The notes: generated from the letters alone by a model not told the origin. A stretch of DNA of 64,000 nt from Microbacterium sp. zg-Y625 (GCF_030246925.1 NZ_CP126740.1:1922001-1986000), one strand, 5' to 3'. Shown: positions 8,813 to 17,727, numbered from the stretch's first letter. Made by a program: numbers and translations.

Positions 8813-10723
8813 CTACTCCGCGCGGCGGGCGATGGCCTCTTCGGTCTCGAGCACCCGCGAGGCGGCCACCTGCTCGGCGGCGAGCTGGGCGTACAGCCCG
8901 CCGGCTGCCAGCAGCTCGGCGTGCGTCCCCGATTCGACGATGCGCCCGGCCTCGACGACGTGGATGACGTCCGCACCGATCACCGTCGAGAGCCGGTGGG
9001 CGACCGACAGCGTCGTGCGGCCGCGGGCGGCGGCATCCAGGGCGTCCTGCACCACCCGCTCCGACACCGTGTCCAGCGCCGAGGTCGCCTCATCCAGCAG
9101 CAGCACGGGCGGATCCTTGAGCAGCACGCGGGCGATGGCGATGCGCTGCTTCTCACCGCCCGAGAGCCGGTAGCCGCGCTCGCCCACGACCGTGTCGTAG
9201 CCGCCGGGGAAGCCCGCGATGATGTGGTCGATGTTCGCTGCGGCGCAGGCGGCGGCCAGTTCCTCGTCGGTGGCGTCGGGCTTGGCGTAGCGCAGGTTCT
9301 CGCGGATGGTCGCGTGGAAGAGGTAGGTCTCCTGCGACACGATGCCGACCTGGTCGATCAGCGACTCGTGGCGGAGCCTTCGCACGTCCGTCCCGGCGAA
9401 CAGCACGCCGCCGCCCGAGGCCTCGTACAGCCGCGGCGCCAGATACAGCACCGTGGTCTTGCCCGCCCCCGAGGGGCCGACGAACGCGACGTGCTGCCCG
9501 GGTTCCGCGACGAACGAGACGCCGTCGAGCGTCGGACGGCTTTCGCCCGTGGCATCCGGATAGCGGAAGACCACGTCGCGGAACTCCACCCGCCCGAGCG
9601 GGCCCGGCCCGTCGGCGACGTCGATGGCGTCGGGGGCGTCGCTGATCGCGGGCGTGAGGTCGAGGTACTCGAAGATGCGGGCGAACAGCGCAGCGGAGGT
9701 CTGCAGATCCAGGGCCACCCGCATGAGCCCCGTGAGCGGCTGCAGCAGCCGCGCCTGCACCGTGGTGAAGGCGACGACGGTGCCGGCGGTGATGTCGGCG
9801 CTTCCGCCGACGATGAGGTAGCCCGCGACGAGGTAGATCACGGCGGGAACGCTCGCCATGAGCACCTGCACGACGGCGAAGAACCCCTGGCCGCTCATGG
9901 CCCGGCGCACCTGCAGCACGACCTGGTTGCGGTTCTCGGCGCGGTACCGGGCGGACTCGGTGCGCTGCCGGTTGAACGACTTCGACAACAGGATGCCGGA
10001 GACGCTCAGGGTCTCCTGCGTGATCGCCGTCAGCTCCGACAGCGACTCCTGCGTCTCCCCCGCGATGCGCGCCCGCACCTGACCGACCTTGCGCTGCACG
10101 AGCACGAGCGCGGGCATGAGCACGACGGCGATGATCGTCAGGCGCCAGTCGATGATGATCATCGCCACGAGGGAGGCCACGACCGTCACCGCGTTGCCGA
10201 GAATGCTGGTGACGGTGTTGGTGAGCACCCCCGAGACACCGCCGACGTCGTTCTGCAGGCGCGACTGGATGACACCCGTCTTGGTGCGGGTGAAGAAGGC
10301 GAGCTCCATCGCCTGCAGATGGTCGAACAGCCGTACCCGCAGGTCGCCGGTCACCCGGTTGCCGACCGTCGCGGTGAGCCACGTCTGCAGCACGTTCACC
10401 CCGGCGGACGCCAGGAACAGCCCGATCATGATGGCGACCAGCCGCAGCAGCAGCGAGAGGTCGGGTCCCGTGCCGTCGGTGGGGAAAAGGGCGTCGTCGA
10501 AGACCCGCTGCACGAGCAGCGGCGGCACGACCGCGAGTCCCGAGCCGACGATCACGAGCAGCCCGGTGACCGCGATCCGGGCACGGTAGGGACGGAACAA
10601 CGCCATGACCCGTCGGCCGAGGCCGGGGATGCGAGGCGCCTGAGCGTTGATACGGCGCTGCGCGGACTCGTCGACGCCGCGGAATCCGCCGCGGGGTCCG
10701 CCGCCGCCCATGCCCATACTCAC
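8813..10723 (-). CDS. ABC exporter, fused permease-ATPase (multidrug/lipid type)
   Basis: A 636-residue half-transporter: a Gly-rich N terminus, a six-helix exporter domain (~residues 35-330) and an ATPase (~385-620). The nucleotide-binding motifs are intact: Walker A GPSGAGKTT, signature LSGGEKQRIA, Walker B VLLLDEATSALD, H-loop in VAHRLST. It probably works as a homodimer at the cytoplasmic membrane; substrate is unknown. The GTG at 10723 is preferred because a -10-like TAGGCT (10730-10735 on the minus strand) ends six bases before it, as in other leaderless genes here; ATGs at codons 3 and 5 are alternatives. Confidence 0.92.
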   Translation of the reverse strand: MSMGMGGGGPRGGFRGVDESAQRRINAQAPRIPGLGRRVMALFRPYRARIAVTGLLVIVGSGLAVVPPLLVQRVFDDALFPTDGTGPDLSLLLRLVAIMIGLFLASAGVNVLQTWLTATVGNRVTGDLRVRLFDHLQAMELAFFTRTKTGVIQSRLQNDVGGVSGVLTNTVTSILGNAVTVVASLVAMIIIDWRLTIIAVVLMPALVLVQRKVGQVRARIAGETQESLSELTAITQETLSVSGILLSKSFNRQRTESARYRAENRNQVVLQVRRAMSGQGFFAVVQVLMASVPAVIYLVAGYLIVGGSADITAGTVVAFTTVQARLLQPLTGLMRVALDLQTSAALFARIFEYLDLTPAISDAPDAIDVADGPGPLGRVEFRDVVFRYPDATGESRPTLDGVSFVAEPGQHVAFVGPSGAGKTTVLYLAPRLYEASGGGVLFAGTDVRRLRHESLIDQVGIVSQETYLFHATIRENLRYAKPDATDEELAAACAAANIDHIIAGFPGGYDTVVGERGYRLSGGEKQRIAIARVLLKDPPVLLLDEATSALDTVSERVVQDALDAAARGRTTLSVAHRLSTVIGADVIHVVEAGRIVESGTHAELLAAGGLYAQLAAEQVAASRVLETEEAIARRAE

Positions 10724-10761
10724 CCGTTCAGCCTACGACCGGCCGCGGGTAGGGTGTCGGC

Positions 10762-10947
10762 ATGAATCCCACTCCCGACGACGCCGACCGGGCGCAACTG
10801 GATGAGCTGCGCGAAGAGATCGATGCCCTGAAGAAGATCCCGGAAGAGGAGCTGATCAGCCCATCACCCACGAAGGGTCACGAGGGCGAGCTGGAACCGA
10901 AGCCGACCGATGCCCCCGGAACCGAGGACTGGGGCGAGACCCGCTGA
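10762..10947 (+). CDS. Small acidic conserved protein
   Basis: A 61-residue, strongly charged, soluble protein with a predicted helix near the N terminus (DELREEIDALKKIPEEEL) and a disordered Pro/Glu-rich tail. I do not recognise a domain; its look matches short proteins commonly found in Microbacteriaceae. Coding is supported by GC-rich third positions and by a leaderless promoter: TAGGGT at 10750-10755 ends six bases before the ATG. It is transcribed divergently from the ABC exporter, with the two -10 boxes only about 15 bp apart. Confidence 0.7.
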   Translation: MNPTPDDADRAQLDELREEIDALKKIPEEELISPSPTKGHEGELEPKPTDAPGTEDWGETR

Positions 10948-10957
10948 AGGGCGGCAG

Positions 10958-11083
10958 TCAGCTGCCGCAGCAGGAGCTGCCGCCGCAGCACGAGGAGCCC
11001 TCCTCGGCGAGGGGCAGCAGGTTCTTCTCCTCGGCGACGGGCGCGAGGGGCTGGGTCAGGGGTGCGTTCGTGGGGGTGGCCAT
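10958..11083 (-). CDS. 41-residue protein with CC-GG-CC tail
   Basis: A tiny protein: a 28-residue N-terminal part without Cys (ending KNLLPLAEEG) and a tail SSCCGGSSCCGS holding all four Cys residues. Coding is supported by a leaderless promoter on the minus strand (TAGTGT, 11091-11096, ending seven bases before the ATG at 11083). The tail could bind a metal (two vicinal Cys pairs) or be the core of a modified peptide, since Ser and Cys pairs behind an acidic leader are what lanthipeptide-type precursors show; no modification enzyme or transporter dedicated to it is adjacent. Function unknown. Confidence 0.65.
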   Translation of the reverse strand: MATPTNAPLTQPLAPVAEEKNLLPLAEEGSSCCGGSSCCGS

Positions 11084-11171
11084 GTGCTCCACACTAGCCC
11101 CGCCGTAGGTCACCTGCGCCGCATGCGCAAGCCCGCGTCGTCCGCCGCGTGCGGTCCCTAGCGTGGAGCGC

Positions 11172-11216
11172 ATGCCGGGACGGTCCCGGCGCTCAGACGA
11201 AAGGACGACGACATGA
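11172..11216 (+). CDS. Possible 14-residue leader ORF coupled to the DJ-1 gene
   Basis: An ATG at 11172 opens a 14-codon Arg/Thr-rich frame (MPGRSRRSDERTTT) whose stop TGA overlaps the ATG of the next gene. A -10-like TAGCGT at 11159-11164 ends seven bases before this ATG, so the transcript may start on it and be leaderless. The downstream gene also has its own weak AAAGGA site. Whether the peptide is made is untested. Confidence 0.35.
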   Translation: MPGRSRRSDERTTT

Positions 11217-11764
11217 CCGAGGACATCACCGGCAAGCGCGTGGCGTTCCTGCTGACCGACGGTTTCGAAGACAGCGAGCTCACCTCGCCCTGGCAGGCGG
11301 TCACCGATGCCGGCGCCTCGCCGGTGCTCGTCTCGCCCGCAGACGGCGCCGTGTCGGGCAAGAACGGGCACGAGCAGGCAGTCGACCTGTCGGTGTCAGA
11401 GGCGCAGGCCGCGGACTTCGACGCCCTCGTCCTTCCCGGCGGGGTCGTCAACGCGGACAACCTCCGCATGGACGAGGCGGCGGTCGCCTTCGCGCGCGAC
11501 TTCTTCGCCCAGCACAAGCCGGTCGGCGTGATCTGCCACGGCGCGTGGATCCTCGCCGACGCGGATGTGCTCGGCGGACGCACGATCACCAGCTATCCCA
11601 GCCTGAAGACAGACCTGCGCAACGCCGGCGCGTCGTGGGTCGACGAGGAGGTCGTGGTGGATGCCGGTCTGGTCTCCAGCCGCACCCCCGACGACCTGCC
11701 CGCCTTCAACGCCAAGGTGGTCGAGGAGATCGCCGAGGGAGCGCACTCCGGCCAGACGGTCTGA
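11213..11764 (+). CDS. DJ-1/PfpI family protein (YhbO/YraA-like)
   Basis: A 183-residue class I glutamine amidotransferase-like protein of the PfpI branch. The nucleophile-elbow Cys108-His109 (VICHGAW) and the acidic partner Glu19 (DGFEDSE) are present. Family members act in the cytosol on glyoxal-type damage or as stress proteins; which activity applies here cannot be read off. Start ATG 11213 has AAAGGA a suitable distance upstream and overlaps the stop of a possible short leader ORF. A strong hairpin follows the gene. Confidence 0.9.
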   Translation: MTEDITGKRVAFLLTDGFEDSELTSPWQAVTDAGASPVLVSPADGAVSGKNGHEQAVDLSVSEAQAADFDALVLPGGVVNADNLRMDEAAVAFARDFFAQHKPVGVICHGAWILADADVLGGRTITSYPSLKTDLRNAGASWVDEEVVVDAGLVSSRTPDDLPAFNAKVVEEIAEGAHSGQTV

Positions 11765-11774
11765 GCCGCGCCCG

Positions 11775-11818
11775 CACGAGAAGGCGGTGACCTCTGCGGG
11801 GGTCACCGCCTTCTCGTG
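11775..11818 (+). terminator. Hairpin after the DJ-1 gene
   Basis: Perfect 18-bp inverted repeat beginning CACGAGAAGGCGG (11775-11792), loop of eight bases, and its complement (11801-11818). No long T run follows, so it is a typical high-GC intrinsic terminator. It also insulates the adh promoter just downstream. Confidence 0.8.
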
Positions 11819-11828
11819 TCTCCGCATC

Positions 11829-11857
11829 TTGCTGTGGTCTGACCACAGCGCTACAAT
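11829..11857 (+). promoter_or_regulatory. adh promoter with overlapping 19-bp perfect palindrome
   Basis: A -35 TTGCTG (11829-11834) and -10 TACAAT (11852-11857) with a 17-bp spacer form the best vegetative promoter in the window. Between and overlapping them sits GCTGTGGTC-T-GACCACAGC (11831-11849), a perfect palindrome. The TGGTCNGACCA core is the style of FadR-type GntR regulators (TGGT-N3-ACCA), suggesting repression of the alcohol dehydrogenase gene. No GntR gene lies in the window. Confidence 0.7.
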
Positions 11858-11904
11858 CGAGCACCGAAGGGACGGCGCCCGTCCGTCCGAAGGAAGTGAT
11901 TGTC

Positions 11905-12984
11905 ATGACCACGATGACGAACGCGGCCGAGAACGTCGACCGCGGCATTGTTCCGGACGGCCTCATGCGCGCCGCCGTCGTCACCGCACCCGACCAGCCG
12001 CTGAGCGTCACCGAAGTGCCGATCCCCACCCCCGGTCCGGGTCAGGCCCTGGTGCGCGTCATCACCAGCGGCGTCTGCCACACCGATCTGCACGCCGCGC
12101 GCGGTGACTGGCCGGTTCCGCCGAAGTCCGACCTCATCCCCGGTCACGAGGGCTACGGCGAGGTCGTCGCGCTCGGCGAGGGCGTCACCACGCTCGCCGT
12201 CGGCGACAAGGTGGGCAACGCGTGGCTGTGGAGCGCCTGCGGCGTGTGCGAGTTCTGCCGCACCGGCTGGGAGACCCTCTGCCCCGCGCAGCAGAACGGT
12301 GGCTACTCCGTCGACGGCAGCTTCGGCGAGTACATGCTGGTGGACGAGCGCTTCGCCGCCCGCATCCCGGAAGGCGTCGACACCGATGAGGTCGCCCCGA
12401 TCCTGTGCGCCGGCGTCACGGTCTACAAGGGCCTGAAGATGACCGAGGTCAAGCCAGGCGAGTGGGTCGTCATCTCCGGCATCGGCGGCCTCGGCCACAT
12501 CGCCGTGCAGTACGCCCGCGCGATGGGCATGCGCGTCGCCGCCGTCGACATCGACGACGACAAGCTGTTCCTGGCCCGCCGCCACGGAGCGGAGGTCACG
12601 GTCAACGCCGCCAAGACGGACCCGATCGCCGAGATCCAGGAGCGCACCGGCGGCGCGCACGGCGTGCTCGTCACCGCCGTGCACCCGCAGGCCTTCGCCC
12701 AGGGCACCGGCATGGCGCGCCGCGGCGGCACCGTGGTGTTCGTCGGCCTCCCCCCGGGGCAGTTCCCGGCCGACATCTTCGACACCGTGCTGCGGGCCAT
12801 CACGATCCGCGGCTCGATCGTCGGCACCCGCCAGGACATGGTCGAGGCGCTGGACTTCTTCGCCCGCGGAGAGATCCACCCCACCGTGACCGTCGAGAAG
12901 CTCGACGACATCAACGACATCTTCCACCGCATGGAAGAGGGCAAGATCGAAGGCCGCATCGTGATGCGGTACTCGCAGGACTGA
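11905..12984 (+). CDS. Zinc-dependent alcohol dehydrogenase (AdhP-like)
   Basis: Medium-chain dehydrogenase of 359 residues oxidising alcohols with NAD(P). Catalytic zinc ligands are seen in GVCHTDLH and GHEGYGEV, and the structural zinc site in CGVCEFCRTGWETLC. The Rossmann motif is GIGGLGHIAVQYA. The ATG at 11905 is chosen over the GTG at 11896 because AAGGAAG ends eight to nine bases before it, while the GTG lies inside that site. It stands alone between two strong terminators and is fed by a palindrome-bearing promoter, so it is probably an inducible single gene. Confidence 0.95.
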   Translation: MTTMTNAAENVDRGIVPDGLMRAAVVTAPDQPLSVTEVPIPTPGPGQALVRVITSGVCHTDLHAARGDWPVPPKSDLIPGHEGYGEVVALGEGVTTLAVGDKVGNAWLWSACGVCEFCRTGWETLCPAQQNGGYSVDGSFGEYMLVDERFAARIPEGVDTDEVAPILCAGVTVYKGLKMTEVKPGEWVVISGIGGLGHIAVQYARAMGMRVAAVDIDDDKLFLARRHGAEVTVNAAKTDPIAEIQERTGGAHGVLVTAVHPQAFAQGTGMARRGGTVVFVGLPPGQFPADIFDTVLRAITIRGSIVGTRQDMVEALDFFARGEIHPTVTVEKLDDINDIFHRMEEGKIEGRIVMRYSQD

Positions 12985-13003
12985 GTCGCCAGACCCACCC
13001 GCA

Positions 13004-13038
13004 GCAGAATGCCCCGGACCCGGTCCGGGGCATTCTGC
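13004..13038. terminator. Bidirectional hairpin between adh and the PLP lyase gene
   Basis: Inverted repeat of 17 bp per arm (GCAGAATGCCCCGGACC, 13004-13020, and its complement 13022-13038) between two convergent genes, so it probably ends transcription from both sides. Confidence 0.8.
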
Positions 13039-13051
13039 GTCCGGGTGCGTC

Positions 13052-14278
13052 TCAGACCTGCAGCGCGACCGTAGCCTCCGTCGGCGTACCGGCACCGTCG
13101 GCGACGCGCAGCGCACGGTCGAGGTCGGCCACGAGGTCGTCGACGTGCTCGAGCCCGATCGACAGCCGCAGCACCGCAGCGGAGGGGCGGGCCTCGGCTG
13201 CCACGGGTCGGTGCGTGAGGGCCGCCGGATGCTGGATGAGGGAGTCCACGCCGCCGAGCGACACGGCGTGGGTGAACAGCTCCACGGCGCCGGCGGCCGC
13301 GGCGGCAGCGGGGTACCCGCCGCGCATCTCGAAGGCCACCATCGCGCCGCCGCCCCGCAGCTGACGTGCCATCAGGCCGCGCGGGTCGCCGTCCAGCCCG
13401 GGGTAGTGCACCCGCGCGACGGCGGGGTGCGCCTCGAGCCACGCCGCGATGCGCGCGGCGCTCTCCTGCTGGGCGCGCACGCGCAGCGGCAGCGTCGCGA
13501 GCCCTCGGTGCAGCAGGTACGCGCCCAAGGGGTGCAGGAGCGCGCCAGTGATCGCCCGCACCCGGCGCAGCGCCTGCGCGGATTGCTCGGAGCAGGCGAT
13601 GACCCCCGCCATGGTGTCGCCGTGCCCACCCAGGTACTTCGTGCCGCTGTGCAGGCTCATCGCGGCGCCCAGCGCGAGCGGCTGCTGCAGCACCGGAGTG
13701 GCGAAGGTGTTGTCGACCAGCACCGGCACGCCCGCGGCGGCCGCGACCACGGCGGCGATGTCGACGAGGTCGAGCGTGGGGTTGGCGGGGGTCTCCACGA
13801 TGACGAGCCCGGTGTCGGGGCGCAGGGCCCCGGCCACGTCCGCCTCGTCGCAGAAGGTGACCTCGGCGCCCAGCAGACCGCTCGCCAGCAGGTGATCGGT
13901 GCCCCCGTAAAGCGGCCGCACCGCGACCACATGCGGGCGACCCGCCGCCTGGGTGTGCGCGAGGATCGCGGCCGTCACGGCGGCCATGCCGGTCGAGAAG
14001 GCGACCGCCGCCTCGGCGCCCTCGAGCTCGGCGAGCGCGTCCTCGAAGCGCGCGACGGTGGGATTCCACAGCCGGGCGTAGACGAAGCTGTCCTCCGCGG
14101 TGGGCCGGCCCCCGGTGGCGAGGGTCTCGTAGGAGTCGCCGCCCCGCTCGACGTCGGGCAGCGGATTCGTTGTCGACAGGTCCAGCGGCAGGGCGTGCAC
14201 CCCCAGCGCGCCCAGGTCGGCGCGTCCGGCGTGGACGGCGGCGGTGTCGGGATGCCGGTGCGAGAAGTCCATGCCCAT
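13052..14278 (-). CDS. Cys/Met metabolism PLP enzyme (cystathionine/methionine gamma-lyase type)
   Basis: A 408-residue member of the trans-sulfuration family. The N-terminal YARLWNPT, the PLP lysine in SLHSGTKYLGGHGDTMAG, and LVIVETPANPT are family signatures. Sequence alone does not separate cystathionine gamma-synthase, gamma-lyase and methionine gamma-lyase. It is divergent from an Lrp/AsnC regulator 106 bp away, a pairing that usually means the regulator controls the enzyme in response to an amino acid, which favours a catabolic lyase. ATG 14278 is taken; a second ATG two codons later is possible. Confidence 0.92.
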   Translation of the reverse strand: MGMDFSHRHPDTAAVHAGRADLGALGVHALPLDLSTTNPLPDVERGGDSYETLATGGRPTAEDSFVYARLWNPTVARFEDALAELEGAEAAVAFSTGMAAVTAAILAHTQAAGRPHVVAVRPLYGGTDHLLASGLLGAEVTFCDEADVAGALRPDTGLVIVETPANPTLDLVDIAAVVAAAAGVPVLVDNTFATPVLQQPLALGAAMSLHSGTKYLGGHGDTMAGVIACSEQSAQALRRVRAITGALLHPLGAYLLHRGLATLPLRVRAQQESAARIAAWLEAHPAVARVHYPGLDGDPRGLMARQLRGGGAMVAFEMRGGYPAAAAAAGAVELFTHAVSLGGVDSLIQHPAALTHRPVAAEARPSAAVLRLSIGLEHVDDLVADLDRALRVADGAGTPTEATVALQV

Positions 14279-14384
14279 ATGATGCGGGAATCACCGCCCA
14301 CGCGTGGCTGCGCCGCAGATTGCGCGGCACAGTGACGGGATTACCGCGTTCCGTGCAGCATCACAGGGCAGACAGGAGGCACCG

Positions 14385-14867
14385 TTGGTCAGATCACAAC
14401 CCGACGACGAGATCGACGAGCTCGACCGGGCGATCCTCGCCGAACTGAGCACGCGGGCGGATGTCACGAACAAGGCACTCGCCCACCGGCTGCACCTGGC
14501 GGAGTCGACGTGCGCCCACCGCGTGCGCACGCTGCGGCAGCGCGGGCTCATCGTGGACACCCGCGCCAGGGTCGACACCGCCGCGCTGGGCTTTCCGCTG
14601 CGGGCCATCGTCAACGTGCGCTTGGGCAGCCACACCAAGACCGGCGTCACCGAGCTCTTTCAGGCCCTCACGGACATCCCGGGCGTCATCGAGGTGTTCC
14701 ACGTCGCGGGCGAGGACGACTTCGTGCTGCACGTGGCCGCCGCCGACGCTCACGCGCTGCGGGACCTCGTCCTCGAGCACATCACGGTGCACCCGAGCGT
14801 CCGCTCCACCGAGACGCACCTGGTGTTCGACCGGCGCGACGGGGTGGGCGTGCTGCCGCAGCGCTGA
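14385..14867 (+). CDS. Lrp/AsnC family transcriptional regulator
   Basis: A 160-residue regulator: N-terminal helix-turn-helix (DELDRAILAELSTRADVTNK, residues ~10-60) and a C-terminal RAM/AsnC ligand-binding domain with GVIEVFHVAGEDDFVLHV. Such proteins sense amino acids and form octamers on DNA. The TTG at 14385 is chosen because AGGAGG ends five bases before it; a GTG-initiated frame from 14304 would add 27 residues with no site and no family match. It is divergent from a Cys/Met PLP lyase and is probably its local regulator. Confidence 0.9.
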   Translation: MVRSQPDDEIDELDRAILAELSTRADVTNKALAHRLHLAESTCAHRVRTLRQRGLIVDTRARVDTAALGFPLRAIVNVRLGSHTKTGVTELFQALTDIPGVIEVFHVAGEDDFVLHVAAADAHALRDLVLEHITVHPSVRSTETHLVFDRRDGVGVLPQR

Positions 14868-14877
14868 GGCAGCCGGG

Positions 14878-15186
14878 TCAGGAGCGCACGAGACGGGCGA
14901 TGGCGGCCGTCGCCTCCGCGACCTTGGCATCGGCTTCGTCTCCACCCAGTCGCGCCGCGTCGACGACGCAGTGCTTCAGGTGGTCATCGAGCAGTCCGAC
15001 GGCGACGGAGTTGAGGGCACTGGTCAGCGCGCTGATCTGCGTCAGGATGTCGATGCAGTACTTCTCGTCATCGATCATCTTGTGCACCCCGCGGGCCTGT
15101 CCCTCGATGCGCTTCAGCCGCTTGAGGTACCTCTCCTTGTCGGTGATGTATCCGTGCACGTGGGTGTCGTGTCCGATGGCGGTCAT
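14878..15186 (-). CDS. csoR: Copper-sensing repressor CsoR
   Basis: All-helical CsoR/RcnR repressor of 102 residues. The Cu(I) ligand triad Cys44-His69-Cys73 (EKYCIDIL; DDHLKHC) is complete, matching the pattern of the mycobacterial protein. The N terminus carries an extra His-rich stretch (HDTHVHG). On Cu(I) binding it leaves DNA and frees the copper efflux genes. It is the third gene of copZ-copA-csoR, ten bases after copA, and so is autoregulated if the palindrome at 17711-17727 is its operator. A CDS start at 15186 fits the fold; longer frames are antisense shadows of copA. Confidence 0.94.
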   Translation of the reverse strand: MTAIGHDTHVHGYITDKERYLKRLKRIEGQARGVHKMIDDEKYCIDILTQISALTSALNSVAVGLLDDHLKHCVVDAARLGGDEADAKVAEATAAIARLVRS

Positions 15187-15196
15187 GACGGGTTCC

Positions 15197-17458
15197 TCAC
15201 TTCGGATCGGCGGGTACGGGCGAGAGCGGGCGGAAGCGGCGCAGGCGCAGGCTGTTCCCCACCACGAAAACGCTCGACAGCGCCATCGCGGCGCCCGCGA
15301 GCATGGGATTGAGCAGTCCGAACGCGGCCAGCGGGATGGCGGCGACGTTGTAGGCGAAGGCCCAGAACAGGTTCGACTTGATGACGGCCAGCGTGCGGCG
15401 CGACAGGCGCACGGCGTCGGCCGCCGCGACGAGGTCACCACGGACGAGCGTGATGTCGGCCGCCTCCATCGCGGCATCCGTGCCCGTCCCCATGGCCATG
15501 CCGAGGTCGGCCTGCGCCAGCGCGGCGGCGTCGTTGACCCCGTCGCCCACCATCGCGACGACCTTGCCCTCGGCCTGCAGCCGCGCGACCGTGGCCACCT
15601 TGTCCGCCGGCAGCACGTCGCCGATGACCTCGTCGATCCCGACGTCGGTGGCGATATGCCGCGCGACGGCGGTGTTGTCTCCGGTGAGCAGCACGGGGGT
15701 CAGCCCCAGCCGGCGCAGCTGTGCGACGGCGGCGGCGCTCGTGGGCTTGGGACGGTCGGCGATCACCACGACCCCCCGCACGCGCCCATCCCACGCGACG
15801 AACACCGCGGTCTGGCCCCGCGAGAAGGCCGCTGCCGCAGCGGCCTGGAGGTCATCGCCCGGGCGCAGCGCCCACTCGTCGAGCAGCCCGCTGCGGCCCA
15901 CGACCACGGCATGCCCGTCGACGACGCCCGCCACGCCCGCCCCGGCGGAGCTGCGGAAGTCCTCGACGGCACCGAGACCGCCCACCCGCGCCGCGGCGGC
16001 TGCGATCGCCTGGGCGATCGGGTGCTCGCTGGCGTGCTCCACGGCGCCGGCCAGACGCAGTACCTCGTCGGCATCCTCACCCTCGGCCGCCACGACGTCG
16101 ACGACGCTCATCCGCCCGGTCGTGACGGTGCCGGTCTTGTCCAGCACGATCGTGTCGACGCGGCGCGTGGACTCGAGCACCTCGGGACCCTTGATGAGGA
16201 TGCCGAGCTGCGCACCCCGGCCGGTGCCCACCAGCAGCGCCGTGGGGGTCGCAAGTCCCAGGGCGCAGGGGCAGGCGATGATCAGCACCGCCACGGCGGC
16301 GGTGAAGGCGGAGCTCGCGGGGAACCCGGCGATGAGCCACCCCGCCAGCGCGGCGAGCGCGATGACGATGACGATGGGAACGAAGACGCCCGAGATGCGG
16401 TCGGCCAGACGCTGCACGTCGGCCTTGCCGGACTGGGCCTGCTCGACCAGACGCCCCATCTGCGCCAACCGGGTGTCCGCGCCCACGCGCGTGGCGCGGA
16501 CGATCAGGCGGCCGCCGGCGTTGACGGTCGCCCCGGTGACGGCATCGCCCGCGCCGACTTCCACCGGCAGCGACTCGCCCGTGAGCATCGACTCGTCCAC
16601 GGCCGACGATCCGGCCGTGACGACGCCGTCGGTGGCGATCTTCTCCCCCGGGCGCACGACGAACTCGTCACCGGCCCGCAGCTCGCCGATGGGGATGCGC
16701 CCCTCGACGCCGTCGCGCAGCACGGTGACGTCCTTCGCCCCGAGCTCCAGCAGGGCGCGCAGCGCCGCCCCGGCCTGGCGCTTGGCCCGCTTCTCGACGT
16801 AGCGACCGGCGAGCACGAACATGGTCACCCCCGCTGCCACCTCGAGGTAGATGTCGCCCGAGGCGTCCGCGGAGCCGATCGTGAACGAGAACGGATGCGT
16901 CATGCCGGGCATGCCCGCTGTTCCGAAGAACAGCGCGTACAGCGACCACGCCAGCGCGGCAGAGGTGCCCAGGCTGATCAGCGTGTCCATGGTCGCTGCG
17001 CCGTGACGCAGGTTGATCCATGCGGCGCGGTGGAAGGGCCATGCCCCCCACACCACCACGGGGGCGGCGAGCACCAGCGACAGCCACTGCCAGTTGGGGA
17101 ACTGCAGCGCCGGGATCATCGACATGAGGATCACCGGCAGCGCGAGGGCTGTCGACACCAGCAGACGGTGCCGCACGCTCTCGAGCTCCGGATCGACGTC
17201 TCGCGCTTCGCGCTCGGCCTCCCGTGGCGGTGCCGGCAGCGCCGCGGTGTAGCCGGTGCGCTCCACTTCGGCGATCACCGTGGCCGCCGCAAGGCCTGCA
17301 GGCCCCGTGACCTGCGCCTTCTCGGTGGCGTAGTTGACGGTGGCCGAGACGCCTTCCAGACGGTTGAGCTTCTTCTCGATGCGGGCCGCGCACGACGCGC
17401 AGGTCATGCCCCCGATCTCGAGCTCGAAGCGGGTCTGGTCAGCGCCCAGGGTTGTCAT
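15197..17458 (-). CDS. copA: Copper-exporting P1B-type ATPase CopA
   Basis: A 753-residue Cu(I) efflux pump. One N-terminal metal-binding domain with GMTCASC (Cys20, Cys23), eight membrane helices, the transport site CPC in [14 protein letters not shown], the phosphorylation motif DKTGTVT, the HP motif in SEHPIAQAI and the hinge [10 protein letters not shown]. All catalytic elements are intact and length is normal. It lies between copZ (18 bp upstream) and csoR (10 bp downstream) in one transcript. Single HMA domain instead of two is common in actinobacteria. Confidence 0.96.
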   Translation of the reverse strand: MTTLGADQTRFELEIGGMTCASCAARIEKKLNRLEGVSATVNYATEKAQVTGPAGLAAATVIAEVERTGYTAALPAPPREAEREARDVDPELESVRHRLLVSTALALPVILMSMIPALQFPNWQWLSLVLAAPVVVWGAWPFHRAAWINLRHGAATMDTLISLGTSAALAWSLYALFFGTAGMPGMTHPFSFTIGSADASGDIYLEVAAGVTMFVLAGRYVEKRAKRQAGAALRALLELGAKDVTVLRDGVEGRIPIGELRAGDEFVVRPGEKIATDGVVTAGSSAVDESMLTGESLPVEVGAGDAVTGATVNAGGRLIVRATRVGADTRLAQMGRLVEQAQSGKADVQRLADRISGVFVPIVIVIALAALAGWLIAGFPASSAFTAAVAVLIIACPCALGLATPTALLVGTGRGAQLGILIKGPEVLESTRRVDTIVLDKTGTVTTGRMSVVDVVAAEGEDADEVLRLAGAVEHASEHPIAQAIAAAAARVGGLGAVEDFRSSAGAGVAGVVDGHAVVVGRSGLLDEWALRPGDDLQAAAAAAFSRGQTAVFVAWDGRVRGVVVIADRPKPTSAAAVAQLRRLGLTPVLLTGDNTAVARHIATDVGIDEVIGDVLPADKVATVARLQAEGKVVAMVGDGVNDAAALAQADLGMAMGTGTDAAMEAADITLVRGDLVAAADAVRLSRRTLAVIKSNLFWAFAYNVAAIPLAAFGLLNPMLAGAAMALSSVFVVGNSLRLRRFRPLSPVPADPK

Positions 17459-17476
17459 CGCGTGTCGCCCTCCCCC

Positions 17477-17686
17477 TCACGCGCGGGAAGCGGCGTACCC
17501 GGCCTCGTCGACGGCGGCGAGCACGTCGGCGTCGGCGACGGGTACTGCTGCGGAGATCACGAGCCGGCCCGTCTGTGCGCTGACCTGCACGTCGTCGACG
17601 CCGGCGATCTTCGCGACCTCGCCGCGCACCGCTGCCTCGCAGTGGCCGCACGTCATCCCGGCCACCTGGTACTCGCTCGTCGTCAT
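17477..17686 (-). CDS. copZ: Copper chaperone CopZ (HMA domain)
   Basis: A 69-residue ferredoxin-like heavy-metal-associated domain with the Cu(I) site GMTCGHC (Cys13, Cys16). It would carry copper to CopA, encoded 18 bp downstream. ATG at 17686 is chosen because GAGGAG lies seven bases upstream; an ATG at 17704 lacks a site. First gene of the copper operon, directly downstream of a CsoR-type palindrome. Confidence 0.93.
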   Translation of the reverse strand: MTTSEYQVAGMTCGHCEAAVRGEVAKIAGVDDVQVSAQTGRLVISAAVPVADADVLAAVDEAGYAASRA

Positions 17687-17710
17687 GATCGCTCCTCGTC
17701 GCATCGCGTT

Positions 17711-17727
17711 ATACCCCCGCGGGGTAT
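17711..17727 (-). promoter_or_regulatory. CsoR operator upstream of copZ
   Basis: ATACCCCCGCGGGGTAT, a near-perfect palindrome with the TACCCC...GGGGTA signature of CsoR sites, 25 bp upstream of the copZ start. A -10-like TATACT lies on the minus strand just upstream (about 17732-17737), so the operator overlaps the transcription start region. Confidence 0.8.
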
